Assembly: GCA_034509495.1 (NCBI GenBank)
Contig: CM067511.1
Span: 974,790 to 1,038,789 of the forward strand
Source of the DNA: Acestrorhynchus altus
Taxonomy: Eukaryota > Chordata > Actinopteri > Characiformes > Acestrorhynchidae
Direction of reading: 5' to 3'
Length of the DNA: 64,000 nt
How positions within the stretch are numbered: the stretch's first letter is position 1; every line of letters begins with the position of its first letter. The translations under genes were made by a program, and so were the position numbers. The notes beneath the pieces are model-generated. The model was not told the origin of the DNA. It saw only the letters and a list, made by a program, of their open reading frames with translations, and did no database searches. Below are positions 34,294-45,967 of the stretch, piece after piece.

Positions 34294-36782
34294 TAGTACC
34301 AACATCGCAGTCTCTCACCTGTTGACAGGTGGCATCATTAGGTTTGGTGGAGGAACGTGAGGAGGTGGGAATATACCTGCAGATAAAACAAACAGCATGA
34401 TGTTTGGGCTGCTGTAATTCACGAGCTGAAGGGCTGGGAACCATTGATCTAAACCGTGTATAAAGAGTTTGCAGACGTCAAATGCATCCACATTCAGAAT
34501 TCAGAAGGTCTTTGGTTGTTTTGTTAGGGTCTGGGTGCTTACCTGGAAGAGCAGGTGGAGGAATGCCTGTAAAAAAAGACATCATCATTAATATCATCAC
34601 TAACAACCTTAGTTTTTCCATTATTATCAGTCTCTTCATAAATGTCATCACGGAAAAGTGGCAGAGTTTATGGCAGTAGATGGTGCTCTCAGTGTGATGC
34701 TGCTGAGTGATGTGCTCCACTGCTCCACAGCTCAATGCAGGGGGGCTTTATCTGTTCCAGAGGGTCCTATTCTATTGGCAGTACATCTCTACAGGGACTA
34801 GACAAGCTGTGTGTGCACTTGCACATTTGTGTCAGCAATACGTGCAGCATAAATTAGATGGATGCATTCATTAGAAGTTGTGTCCACAAACTTATGGACA
34901 TAGAGAGTGTCTTGTAGTGTATTCACTGTAGTTAGTGATGAGAAATCACATTCCTACCTGGGGGCTGCAGAGGTGGGGGCATTCCAGAGACAGGAGGTGG
35001 GCGGTGCAGAAAGTGTGGTGGAGGAATTCCAATAGGGAGAGGAGGCGGTACTGTAGGCGGGGCCAGAGGCTGTGTCTTGTTCCCATGGTCACCAAGAACC
35101 TGGGATTTGAGCAAATTTGGGAAAAGTATTTGGACACGTTCAATTATTGTTAAGTGGTATAAACAGAGTTTCTCCTGCTTTTGTTGGGAGTTACTGTCTC
35201 TACTGTCCACAGCAGACTTTCTACTAAATTCTGGAACATTGGTGTGAGGATCTGATTGCATTCAGTGAGATCAGGATGATGGATGATCACCACCTCAAAC
35301 GTGCTGAATGGAGAGCTCCATCATTCCAGAGAACACAGTTCCACTGCTCCACAGCTCAATGCTGGGGGACTTTATACCCTCTAGTCCACACCTGCTATTA
35401 GACATGGAGACAATAGGTTTGTTTATCTGCTCCAGAAAGTCCTATTCTTTTGGCAGTACTTCTCTACAGGGATAGGACAAGCTGTGTGTGCATTTGCACA
35501 TCTGTGGCAGCAATGGGTGCAGCTTATAGTAGAAGGTGTGTCCATAAACCAGCTGTAGCTCCCATCCTGAACCCTCACCTGAATTGGATTCTGTTCAGGA
35601 ATCTCTCTCCGCCGCCCCTCAACTCTGCGGATGGTTCCCGTCTGTCCACCAATCACGTCAATTGTCCCACCCATTTTCCTGCAGAACAGAAAGGAGTTTG
35701 AGGATGAAGGGAAAGCTGAAGCAAGCAGGTTCACTGTATGTTACCCACTCTTTAGACAATTTGGACACATGGTATTTATATAATCTTTACTGTGTTTAGT
35801 TGTGACCACCTAGCAACCACTTAGCAACACCATAGCAACCAGCTAGCAACACCAGGGAAACTGACTGGAATATCATACCAGCCACATAGGAACAGCCCGG
35901 GAACGGAATCTACTTTGCGCAGCCATTCTGGACTTTTATGATTTATTGCTGCCCAGCGAGATTTTCCTTAACGAGATTCCAGCTGATTGTCCAAACCCTT
36001 TGGTCTCGCTCTCTCCCTCTGCTCTGCCCCCTACTCTCAGCTCCTCCTCTACTCTGCTCCATTCTTTATATTATAAGGTCTCAAAATATTAGAAGAAGAC
36101 CTTTTACCTGTTGGGTGGAGGTCCAGCTTTCAACCTGCTGGACGCAGTTATACCCTGCGCAGGAAAGTCAGTGGAATAGTCCAGTTTGACCGTTGGACTC
36201 TCTGTGTCCTTCTCCACACTAACCGTTCTGCCCTGCTGGACCTAACAGACAGAAAAAAAGCTTTATTATAAACCCAGCAGTGTCGAATCACAGCCTGTCT
36301 TCAGGGCGAGTGTCCTGAACCCCTCCACCAGTAAACAGTGGGGAAGTGGATGCTGCTGCCTGCCTGGCTTCTGGATCGGTTTCTGTCCCACTCTTTCTCT
36401 TTGTTGCTCTCACTCTCTGTCACACCCCCGCCGCCCTCTCCCTCGCTCTCTCTGTCCCGCATTCTCTGTCTCTATAGTAGTGTTATAGTAAGGGGTTCAG
36501 GTTAACCAGCATCAGTCAGGTATAATCTGAAAAAGGGACAGAGACATCACTCCCTCTACCTTTTGTGATCAGAAACGACTGATATGCTCTTACTGTGATT
36601 TTGTTCTCAAAGCTGGGGGGGGCGCAGGGGTCCAGGCCAAGCTGAAGCCTCCGCTGCTTCTCACAGTACGCTTTCCACGTCTCCTCGTTAAAGCCATAAT
36701 TAAAATAGTCCGACAAATCAGCACCTACACACACACACACACACACATATAAGCTATGAAACAAATACAAATAAATTGTCTG

Positions 36783-36831
<49 letters not shown>

Positions 36832-39800
36832 TATGTATTTGCATGTACTTCCTCGAAAAAGCCCAGTTCTTACTGTTGTAGGGGTGTGATGGTATGTGTG
36901 TTCATACCAAATCATCACAGTACGTCATGGTTCAGTGCATGCTGTTGGACTTGCATAGTACTGTAGGAAAGGAGTATCAGGGTCCATATTTATATCCATT
37001 GCTACAGACCAGCAGTAAGCTCTTAACCAACGACTTGTTCCCTGAAAAAGTGAACCTTTCTTTTTATACAATCCACGTGGACTGTATTCCAGACTGTTTC
37101 TCTGCAGACTTTATTCTCCTCCTTTCACCCTGATCTTCAATGATCAGGACCCCACAGGACCACCACAGAGCAGATATTATTACTGTGAACAGCGTCCTGT
37201 GGGCAGCGTCCTGTGAGCACTGATGAAGGACTAGAGGACGACCAACACAAACTGTGCAGAAACAGATGAGCATCTGTCTCTGACTTTACATCTACATGGT
37301 GGAGACACTCGGTAGGAGTGTCTGACAGAGTGGACAGTGAGTGGACACTCCAGCAGCACTGCTGTGTCTGGTCCACTCGTACCAGCACAACACACACTAA
37401 CACACCACCACCATGTCAGTGTGACTGCAGTGCTGAGAATGACCCACCACCCACATCATATCTGCTCTGTGGTGGTCCTGTGGGGTCCTGATCATTGAAG
37501 ATCAGGGTGAAAGGAGGAGAATAAAGTCTGCAGAGAAACAGATGAACTACAGTCTGAATTATAGAACCACAAAGAGCTCCTGTGTGTGATCTATTGCTGA
37601 TTGGTGTATAAAGTCTATACCTTAGTGTTTGTTTGTAGTACACAATTGGGAAACAGCCTGAGTATTAAATATTTAAATACTGAGACATTAAAATAATACA
37701 GTAGGTAAATTATAATCAAACTGAGTGTGAGGAGTGATTTTATTACCCGGCTTCCTCCAGGGTTTGTCTTCATACATATCCGCCTCCGCCTCGACTGAAT
37801 GGAGTCCATTAAAGCCACTAGGCGTCTCCGTGTCCACACCTTTACACTGAAGCTTATCTGATCCAGAGTAGAGACAGAATAAACCGAGAATATAGACCTC
37901 AGGTGTACAGAGCAGCAAGACGACTCAAGAACCTCACAAATCTAGAATTATTTCAGGAACAATGAGTGAAAACCCATTCTTACAAGAACTGGTTGTTATT
38001 TTCTACAATGTAAAAGATGGAAACACAATAAAAGTGTCTGAGGGTTACTTACTAGTAGCTGACACTCCATATCCTCGCACTGGTTTGATGTTCAGGTTCA
38101 TGCCGGACCCCCTGCGTAAAACATTTCAATTTCATTAACAATTAAACATTGAGGGTCAGATCAAACGCATAGGGTCTTAACCCTCGTGTTTTCTTAAAGG
38201 TCAGAAATGAGCTGAGATTCCACCTTAAATTGGTGCTGCTCTTACATTGACACCTGCAGGGTCTGCAAAATTTAAGGGGGAATGGCTAATGAGTTAAGAT
38301 GTAGAGAATCTCCAGACTCCTTGATGCAGCCGTGTTTTTGGCACAAAGTTTTCATTAGCACACGGAGCTTAACAAGGAGCTGTTTTTTTTCTGTTAAACA
38401 CCTTAAATGAACAAGCTTAAATGAGCAAGCGTGTGGCCAGTGTGACCAACAAACCACTAACAGGTGTCCACTGAATCAGAACAGAGGAAACATTTAGGTC
38501 ATTTAAATTTGGTACAGATACAAAACCTGCTGCGTACATGTAGGCGGGAGCCCCCGTTTTGATGTTGCCGATGGTAACCTTGACATCATCTTCATCATCA
38601 CTGTCACTATCTTCATCCTCTTCATCCTCTGCACTTTTGGCTGCCTGACCATAAGACAGACACAGTTCATATTTGTGACCCCATTAGATGTTTTATGTTT
38701 CTGCAAATTTGAGCTAAAACTTCGTCAGATTTTTCAAACAAACCCTAAAGGAACCAAATCAAACAAATGAGAGAAACGTTAAATTTTTATACACTACCAC
38801 AGGAACCATGATACTATCACCACCATGTTTCACAGATGGGATAAGGTTTTTATGCTGGAATGTTATCCTTTCTCCAAACAATCTATTTTTGTCCTCAAAA
38901 CACTGATCAAGTGATCTTCTGGATTGTCCATCGATTGTGCAGCAACGTTCTTTTTGGAGAGCTCCTGATGGTGGACTCATGAACATTAACATTAACCAAT
39001 GTCAGAAAGGCCTTCGGTTGATTAGAAGTTCCCTTTGGTTCCTTTGTGAGATGGTAGACTCTTACACACCTTGCTCTTGGTGTGATCTTTGTTGGTGGAG
39101 CACTCCCGGGCAGGGTAATAATTTGTACACAATCTGACTGTGGATCATTGGAGTCCAAAGATGGTTCTGGAACCTTTTCAAGTCTGATGAACATCAACGT
39201 CTCTTTTTCTGAGATCCTCCGAAATCTTCATGTGGCATGATACACTTCCACAAGCGTGTTGTAAAGATTACCCTGTGTCAGGAGAATTCCGTAATAACAC
39301 TACTTTGACCCAAAAAGGGAAGAACCCCACTTAAACTATGTAGTGATGAAAATGGCTGTACCTGCTCTGCATCATTCTTCTCCTCTGGGTCAGCGCTGAC
39401 CTCCAGAGCAGGTTCTTCCTGGTTCTCCCTGGAGGACAGATGAGGTACTGGAATTGGTAATACTGAATGGTAATAAATGACCCAAAGTTCTTGAAACTCA
39501 TTAAACTTCTTTAGCAGAAAAAAACAAGGCATATAAATAAAACATGTTGATCGGCCACAACATTAAAACCATCTGCCGATTATTGTATAGGTCACACTGG
39601 TGCCTCTGAAGGTGTCCTATGGTGTCATATGACACAGCAGATACTTTATATCCTGTATGTTGTAAAGTGGAACCTCCAAGAGCATCAATGAGCTTTAGAT
39701 GCCTCTGATTTGTTTAATCTGTTTTTTTAGGTACTGACCACTGCAAACCAGGAAGACCACACAAGACCTGCCTGATGTTTTGGAGATGTTCTGAACCAGT

Positions 39801-42800
39801 TGTCTAGAACATCACAGTTTGTTTCTGTTTGTTCCTATTTCCTGCTTCAATATTAATGTCATGAATGGACTCTTCACTTGCTGACTAATATATCCACCCT
39901 TTACAGGAGACACTGGAGATGAAGATAACCGATGTCACCTGGCAGTGATTTTAATGGTATGGCTTATCAGTGTAATTAAAACACCTTGCGGTAGAGATCC
40001 TGATAGACATATCGGATCAGCATGCAGAGGTAAATGAGGTGTGGTCTGATTGGACACTGGGTCTTGGCACAATTGGGCGTAACATTTTTTCTCCACTGAC
40101 AGAAGTAGGATGGTGATTTTGATTAATTGCCGTCACTGTCTCCTTCCTTGCAGTGATGTCATGAACGAGGAACGTGAAGCTGTATCCTCTTTAGTACTGA
40201 GGCCTTGCGGTGAGAGCTTCAGTCATGCCTTTTCTGTGGAGTGACATACTGCCCCAACTGCTGGTATGATCATCTGAGGGCAGTCGGTTCCTAGCAGTAA
40301 TACAAGAGACACTAACAGCTCAGCAATATGTGCAGGACATCCAGCGAACATGTGTCGCCTCTCATCACAGGACTTCCAACTGGCATTTTTCAGCAGGATA
40401 ATGCTCTCCCACACATTTATCCCCAATCGAGAATTTATGGGAGCAGCTGGATGCCAGCTTCAGGAACCCACAAGTGTGCAGGACCTACAGACCCAGCCGC
40501 AACATCTGTGGGTAAATGTGCTGTACAGAACCTGTACCTCCATGACCAACTGTATCTCCTCTTGTATCCAAACTAGAGGATCGACAGGGAACTAGTGCCT
40601 CCTTTCAGTTGTACAGTTTTCCCAACAAACTCATTCTTCACTCTAATATTATAATTACTTCCATATTTTATCATCACATTCTCAGAGAAGGAGATTCAGT
40701 CCAATCCGACATTTCCTTTATTGGTGTGTTGTTATGTTTGTCAGTGAACGTAACAAAATAGAAAAAAATAATTGATCATTTCAGATCATTTAATGAATAA
40801 ACAGTGATGCCTTACCTTGCCTCATCGTTTACAGTCTGATTCTTGGAGTTTTCATCTGGTTGAGAAAAAAATAAACATTAGTAACAATAACTAAATTTAA
40901 CACATTAAACTCAATTTCTCCTGCCGTTGTGAAGTTAGCAATGTGGAAACAGCACCTGCTTTGTTGAATGAGATACAGATATAACTGGTCTTGGTCGATC
41001 AGGTGTGTGTAACTGTGTGCAATGCCATCTTCATAGTAATGTACCAGTGATCTGTTCATTATGAACTAATAGAAACAAACTAGTTCCTTGGCCTGGTGGT
41101 TAGGGAACCAGCCTTGTGACTGGAAGATCACCAGTTCGAATCACTGAACTGGATGAAGTGCCCTTCATCACTGAAGTGCCCTTGAGCACTCTACTCCCCA
41201 GGTGCTGAGGATAGGACTGCCCACCGCTCTGGGCATGTGTGCTCACTGCCCCCTGGTGTGTGTATCCTGTTTGTGCATAACACGGTGGGTCAAATCAGTA
41301 TAATGACTATTATAGAATATACACAGTATAAGTGTATATACCTGCAATCGGTTCTGAAACTAGACTATAAAGCCCACAGATGTTTCATGGGGGCATGTTT
41401 ATATTTCGACTCTGTAATCAATCAAACCTGTGCTTATCATCAGCCATCACTTCCATTTAACTGTGGTCCTGTTAAAGCAAGATATTACAAATACATTACA
41501 GATTTATGCTGGAAAGATGGCAATAGTCCTGAAGGATATGAACCAGAAACACTGGTTTCAACCCATATAGATAAGTGACCAACAGCACATCATCATCATA
41601 TAAAAACAGAGTGATAATCCTGAAGCAGGTTTTATGAAACCAGGTTTATCACAAGTTTATGCGATGGGTCTGTAATTATCATTGTTTTGCAACAAAACAC
41701 TGTCAAAATAGAGTTGTACCCAGCAGGAACATCATAAGACAAATAAATGATTCAAGTTGCACTCAGCCACCACACGCCGGGCAAGGACCAGCCTTACTGC
41801 TGTACGTGACTAAGGTGGTCTGGTTGTGCTGGCTTTCCATTCTGACTCATGCTGTTGTGTTGGTAGCATGTTTTACATGTATGCCTTGGAGAAGCATTTG
41901 AAAGCAATTTGAGCTGAAACCGTTTAAGAGCCCGGGCACAGTGACCCAGGGCCTGGTCGCAGTGACCCGGAGCCCGGCCGCATCATCCCAGAGCCCAGTC
42001 ATAATGTCCCAGAGCCCAGTAAGAAATGGGATGGTGTTACTGAAGTAATGCGTATGCGGATATTACCATGGTACACTGTTGGAGTCAGTGATAAAAGAAG
42101 GCATGCAACAGCGACTTGAAGGATCTGGGTGACCTACACGAACCATGGACAGGGAGAGCCGATGCATTGCCCAACATGTGCAGTGACCCAACAACCCTCA
42201 ACACTACATTCCAGACTGTTATGGAGTCTCAGAACGGCAGCCGGTCATCTTCACTGAGTCCCACTTTGGTCTCAGTGGAGGCGTCATGGTCAGTGCCAAC
42301 ATTGACGGTTTGTGGTCACACGTCAAACATCCAGAGGGTCTGGTGTCGTGGTGTGGGGGACAGTTTCATACGATGCCAGATCAACGTTGGGCTTCATTAC
42401 AGACACTCTGAGCCCAACGTTATGTTAATGAGGTCCTGCAACCAGTGGTTCTACCTTCTCTGAACACACACTCAGGTGCTCTATTCCAACAGGACAATGC
42501 TCATCCACATACTGCTGCTGTCTCAAGATCTTGTCTTGAAGACACAGATACTATGCCGTGGTCGGTCTCATCTCCAGACCTGTCCCTGATTGAAAATGTG
42601 TGGGATGCCGCACAACACTCCACCCCTACCACACCATCTGCAGAACTGAGTGAGAACATTCAAGCTGTATGGTATGGATCATCACAGGACACCATTAGGA
42701 ACCTCTACAACTCCATGTTGTTAAACCCCAATGATGTCCTGAGGGACACTACTTCTGTGTGTGTAGATCAACAAATGCTGATCAGATCCGCCTAAACTCA

Positions 42801-43379
42801 TCATTTACAGATCCTAAGAACATTTTTCTTCCTCCTGGATGCAGAATCTGATCAAAACTGAGGTAAAAACGTCTGTTTTTGGACTATTTTATTGTTCTTG
42901 TGTCTTTCAGCACACTGTATCCCTCCGCCTCACAGAAACGAACCTGGATGCGGTGACGCGCAAAAACGCACCACTACCCACAACAGTCGAATCAGCGCGC
43001 GGCGGAAAGTAGTCCCAGATGAGCGGTGGATTTACGCGCGTCCTGTTGGTTCTCAGCTCTCAGTCTTACAGGGAAGGGGCGGGGAGGGCCGTGCTGGACC
43101 GGAACCAGTACATTGTGTGTTAGATATGTGTGTGTTTTGAAGAGATGCTGTGGTGTTTCAGCACCAGGCTGAGCTCCGTCCTGGCGGAGGATGCGGCGCC
43201 CTCAGGACCGACTGTCAGCCCCTCTAACGAAGGTTCTACTGTAAATGTTAGGTTCTAGACACGAGCTCTGCCTTCCCGAGGAGGTGAAGGTTGTGTGACA
43301 GCGTGTGTTTGTGTGAACAGCCTGTTTTACCCCCGTACAGCCAGTGCTCTTCGTCCTCGACCTGCTCCGCGGTGGCCAT
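31550..43379 (-). CDS. fip1l1: Pre-mRNA 3'-end-processing factor FIP1
   Basis: CPSF subunit that binds U-rich RNA and recruits poly(A) polymerase for cleavage and polyadenylation in the nucleus. Exons: 43331-43379, 40816-40855, 39362-39428, 38538-38644, 38053-38111, 37747-37857, 36594-36724, 36108-36241, 35579-35678, 34958-35099, 34543-34566, 34319-34376, 33737-33798, 33235-33430, 32370-32522 and 31550-31676. All phases fit; 519 aa (human isoforms about 520-594). Order: acidic N-terminus (EDEEDEDSDSDDEDDVKVTI), GNIKTGAP, the conserved FIP1 motif EDKPWRKPG with ADLSDYFNYGFNEETWKAYC, VQQGRT, GTIDVIGG, a proline-rich stretch (about residues 290-360), an RE/RD-rich repeat region, and a lysine/arginine/histidine-rich tail (HRRHKHKKNKRSK). 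Start ATG at 43,379 opens MATAEQVEDEEHWLYG. The intron after exon 1 holds a SINE and Tc1 relics. Fish may carry two fip1l1 copies; which one this is cannot be told here. Confidence 0.96.
31758..32264. mobile_element. Non-autonomous DNA transposon in the last fip1l1 intron
   Basis: Starts TGTCCAAATATTTGTGGACA and ends TGTCCCAATACTTTTGTCCA followed by TA, forming imperfect inverted ends. Inside: CTCCACAGCTCA-family text in the other orientation. A close copy lies at 60,115-60,590. Confidence 0.65.
32542..32581. repeat. (GA/CT)n microsatellite near a fip1l1 acceptor
   Basis: About 20 units. On the minus strand the CT tract ends about 19 bases upstream of the acceptor of exon 32370-32522. Confidence 0.95.
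32683..32766. repeat. Long (CA)n microsatellite
   Basis: About 41 CA units, the longest simple repeat in the window, beside a transposase remnant. Confidence 0.95.
32800..33180 (+). pseudogene. Tc1-like transposase remnant
   Basis: Plus-strand translation has NNALWTDESKAELFGHRNRK, then KHGGGCVMVWSC after a frame change: the first two parts of the Tc1 DDE core. The frame is broken and the ends are lost. It lies in a fip1l1 intron. Confidence 0.85.
34258..34292. repeat. (ATT)n microsatellite
   Basis: About 11 ATT units in a fip1l1 intron, just downstream of exon 34319-34376 in gene sense. Confidence 0.95.
34690..34910. mobile_element. MITE fragment
   Basis: CACTGCTCCACAGCTCAATG and TCTATTGGCAGTACATCTCT ending in GTCCACAAACTTATGGACAT, the family of 480-760, 17,240-17,400 and 35,270-35,550. 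Confidence 0.55.
35270..35550. mobile_element. MITE fragment
   Basis: Contains CACTGCTCCACAGCTCAATG, CTATTAGACATGGAGACAAT and GTGTCCATAAACC; same family as 34,690-34,910, inside the fip1l1 intron between exons 35579-35678 and 34958-35099. Confidence 0.55.
37130..37600. mobile_element. Dispersed MITE-like family, two fused parts
   Basis: 37,190-37,360 matches 16,140-16,330 and 37,380-37,600 matches 20,380-20,600 (CACACTAACACACCACCACC, GGTGGTCCTGTGGGGTCCTG, GATCAGGGTGAAAGGAGGAG). The last motif also occurs inverted at 37,120-37,150. Confidence 0.6.
38770..39280. mobile_element. Decayed DNA-transposon repeat
   Basis: Contains ACCATGATACTATCACCACC, GTTCTTTTTGGAGAGCTCCT, GATCTTTGTTGGTGGAGCAC and TGGATCATTGGAGTCCAAAG, hallmarks of a widespread fish DNA-transposon repeat. 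No coding frame. Confidence 0.5.
39547..39975. mobile_element. Non-autonomous DNA transposon, relative of 19,545-19,872
   Basis: Shares ACATTAAAACCA at the left end, AAGACCTGCCTGATGTTTTG and TTGTCTAGAACATCACAGTT inside, and AGGAGACACTGGAGATGAAG near the right end. Confidence 0.65.
40090..40590 (+). pseudogene. Mariner-like transposase remnant
   Basis: Plus strand includes TTTCAGCAGGATAATGCTCT (FQQDNAL) and GTCTCCTTCCTTGCAGTGAT upstream; many stops. In fip1l1 intron 2. Confidence 0.5.
41083..41310 (+). mobile_element. tRNA-derived SINE
   Basis: 5' part reads CTTGGCCTGGTGGTTAGGGA (A-box-like) and ATCACCAGTTCGAATCACTG (B box GTTCGAATC), about 45 bases apart as in RNA polymerase III promoters. 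The body has GTGCCCTTGAGCACTCTACT and CCGCTCTGGGCATGTGTGCT, then a short AT tail. Lies in fip1l1 intron 1. Confidence 0.8.
42050..42800 (+). pseudogene. Tc1-like transposase, two broken frames
   Basis: The first frame has ESQNGSRSSSLSPTLVSVEA with VWCRGVGDSF; the second has LNTHSGALFQQDNAHPHTAA, SSPDLSLIENVWDAAQHSTP and NLYNSMLLNPNDV. It is the fullest copy of this family here, but it is split by a frame change and lacks the N-terminal DNA-binding region. It sits in fip1l1 intron 1, antisense to the gene. Confidence 0.85.
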
Positions 43380-45051
43380 ACTGTGTTCGAAGCTTTAGAG
43401 CCGATGGGGCTGAAATAAGGTGTTAATCTGCAGGAATCAGGCCTGAATCGGGAAATTCCACGTTTTCCTTTCCTCTTCCATAATCCCGTTAAAGCTTTTC
43501 CCTCCTCAGGTCCTAAAGAGCCACGGATCTCCCTGCGGAGCCGGGAGTCGACTCTACGGAAGAGTCGACTCTCTGATTCTTTGTGTGCAGGAATCTGCCC
43601 CCCTGGTGTGAGTGTGTGAAGTTCTGCACACACACGGTCCGACTGCCTCTCACCACGTGATTCAGTGTGAAAACAAATTAAAATTATTCCCAAATCAACA
43701 CCTATTCCTAAAAAGCTGCACTGAGTCGAATCTTCAGTGACTGTAGGTGGTTCTGGTCGCATCAAAATGGGGTGTTTGGAGTTTGGAGTGTAATATGACC
43801 TTATGGGGTTGGCCCATGGGTTTCATACACCCCACGTGTGGATACCCACCCGGGTCAGTGACGGGACCAGTAGGGGTCAAATATGGGCCCAACACTAGGT
43901 TTTGCACGGCACATGGGATCCCGTTTCCCTGGCAGAGACTGGATGGTAGTGAGCTCATCCTCATTTGTGCCTTTTGGAGATGTTAGCGAGACCATAGTAC
44001 TGATATTAGGCGAGAGGTGTCTTGGAGTTTTCATCAGTACACGGAGCTTGATGAGCTTCAGTAGCAGTAGGAGTTTTGAGTGGTTGAATGAGTTTAAATG
44101 AGTGACCATGTGACCCACAAACATAGTCAAGTTGATGAGCGAACACGGGTGTTGGTGTGTTCTAGGGGGTGCTGTCTTTTATAACTTGGACAGTGATCTC
44201 CAGGACAAAATCCATCCAGAATTGTGAAAATGAGCAGATGGGCCTTTAACTGCCCATATGAATCTCCTATCGGTTCAACTCGAGTCTGATCAATAAAATA
44301 AAAACAATTTAAAAGTGTGTTTAGTGCTAAGAGTGGGTGACACTTAATTGGGGTCGACATATTCTATCATATGTCATGTTTTATAGTTTAGAAAATGTTG
44401 AATTGACTATTAGAATCAATTCCCATCACTCGACTCGGAGTCGACTCTTTCGAGTTAAAGATCCGAACTGCCCCGCCTTCGAGTTCAGCAGCATCTTCTT
44501 CATACAGCAGCATTCAGGCCGTAACAGTCAAATGCTGTAGTGGCGCCACCTGGTGGGCATTACGGGGCATTACAGCAGAAAAAAACAAATAACAGTGAAT
44601 GAACTCATGTAATAACTAATAATTAACTGATATAGAATAATATATGCCCCAATAGCTGGTATCTCCTCCTTCACAATTAATACTATCATAAACACATTAT
44701 ACACCCATACGCATATATGCACCCTATCATACTGCACAGGATCATAAACACACCACATGGACCCAAATTTTATTTCTATAGCTTATATTCTTAAATTTGT
44801 ATTTATATATCATACATATTTGTCTACTTATTGTATATTCTGCTATGAAAATGCAAATTTCCAGCAGTGGGATAATAAACGGCAGTCTTATCTCATACAA
44901 TAGACACTTTCTTTAATCATATAAGCGTAACAGAAGTTCAGGGTTATTATATATCATTATAGAGCTTTAAATAAAACAAAACCCCATGGTTGCTGTTTAT
45001 CTTTCTGGTATTTTGTTTATTGTTAAGAACAGGTTCAGTTGTGTAATCAGT

Positions 45052-45082
<31 letters not shown>

Positions 45083-45700
45083 AGCTAAGAGTACAGTGAC
45101 CAACCGTTTAAAACCTTTCCCACATTAACGTGTATTATTGTGTTCATCTAACCTGGAAACACAGCAATACTGAGTAACATCGTACCATAAAATCAGATAC
45201 TCTCAACTGTATCCGTCAAATTTACTCCACGGCCACTTTATTAAAAACATCTACCTTCTTTCTAAACATAGAACTGAAAATGTCAAACTACACCCCTTAA
45301 TGGCTGGTAACAGAGTTTGCCGCCACCCCCCACGTCCATCTCTCAGTATGGTTATGGGTCACATGACTAGGTGTTTCTAATAAAGTGGCCAGTGAGTGTA
45401 AATTTGTTCAGGAGTTGCTGATCTCAGTGTGAAAACACCTTTGACTGTAGATTGGCATCTTGGCTGGTTACCAGGCACATGACATTTCAGAAGCAGCATC
45501 ACTGTTACGCCTTGTGCGAACCGGACTCCATCCAAATTCTGACTGGGCGTCACTGGCCACGTGACTCCGCCCCCAGCGAGCAGAGCTACGGAAACTTTGC
45601 TGTTTCCCTTTCCATGTGCGCGGCTTGGAGTTCATCTGCAGAAACAATACGATGATGTACTAGCATTAAATTATGCTCTGGATATCAGAAAAAAATGTAA
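43380..45700. other. Interval upstream of fip1l1
   Basis: 43,380-43,640 is the GC-rich fip1l1 promoter side (no TATA box). 43,740-44,130 and 44,340-44,480 are old repeats, including an inverted ACTCGGAGTCGACTCTTTCG-type sequence also near 43,545-43,575. CA run at 45,055-45,083. 45,230-45,650 is a dispersed repeat. No further exon of either neighbour was identified. Confidence 0.4.
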
Positions 45701-45953
45701 ATATGGCCAAAAGTATGTGGACGCAATCTTTAGAACAGTCCAGACATTCTCGTTTCCCAAGAACAGCACTTATTTTTGACTGGGGCAGCTCTAGCATGGC
45801 AGAAAGTTGCAAAAGTGGAATCCTGTGACTACCACATTTCATCACTAATCGCTTTCTACTTTCAGTGGTTGTCAGTGGAGACAACTATGTTCTTGATATC
45901 ATGCACCTGAACACAATTATGAGATGAGTTTGACCACATACTTTTGGCCATAT
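45701..45953. mobile_element. Short MITE with 20-bp perfect inverted ends
   Basis: ATATGGCCAAAAGTATGTGG at 45,701-45,720 is matched by CCACATACTTTTGGCCATAT at 45,934-45,953. Total 253 bp. The ends match a common fish Tc1/mariner-type MITE. It abuts the last visible exon of the small coiled-coil gene. Confidence 0.85.
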
Positions 45954-45967
45954 ATTCATGTGTGTAC

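Noticed and set aside
43202..43765. 187-codon minus-strand frame overlapping fip1l1 exon 1
   Set aside because: Different frame from MATAEQVEDE, low-complexity composition from GC-rich promoter DNA, no family match.
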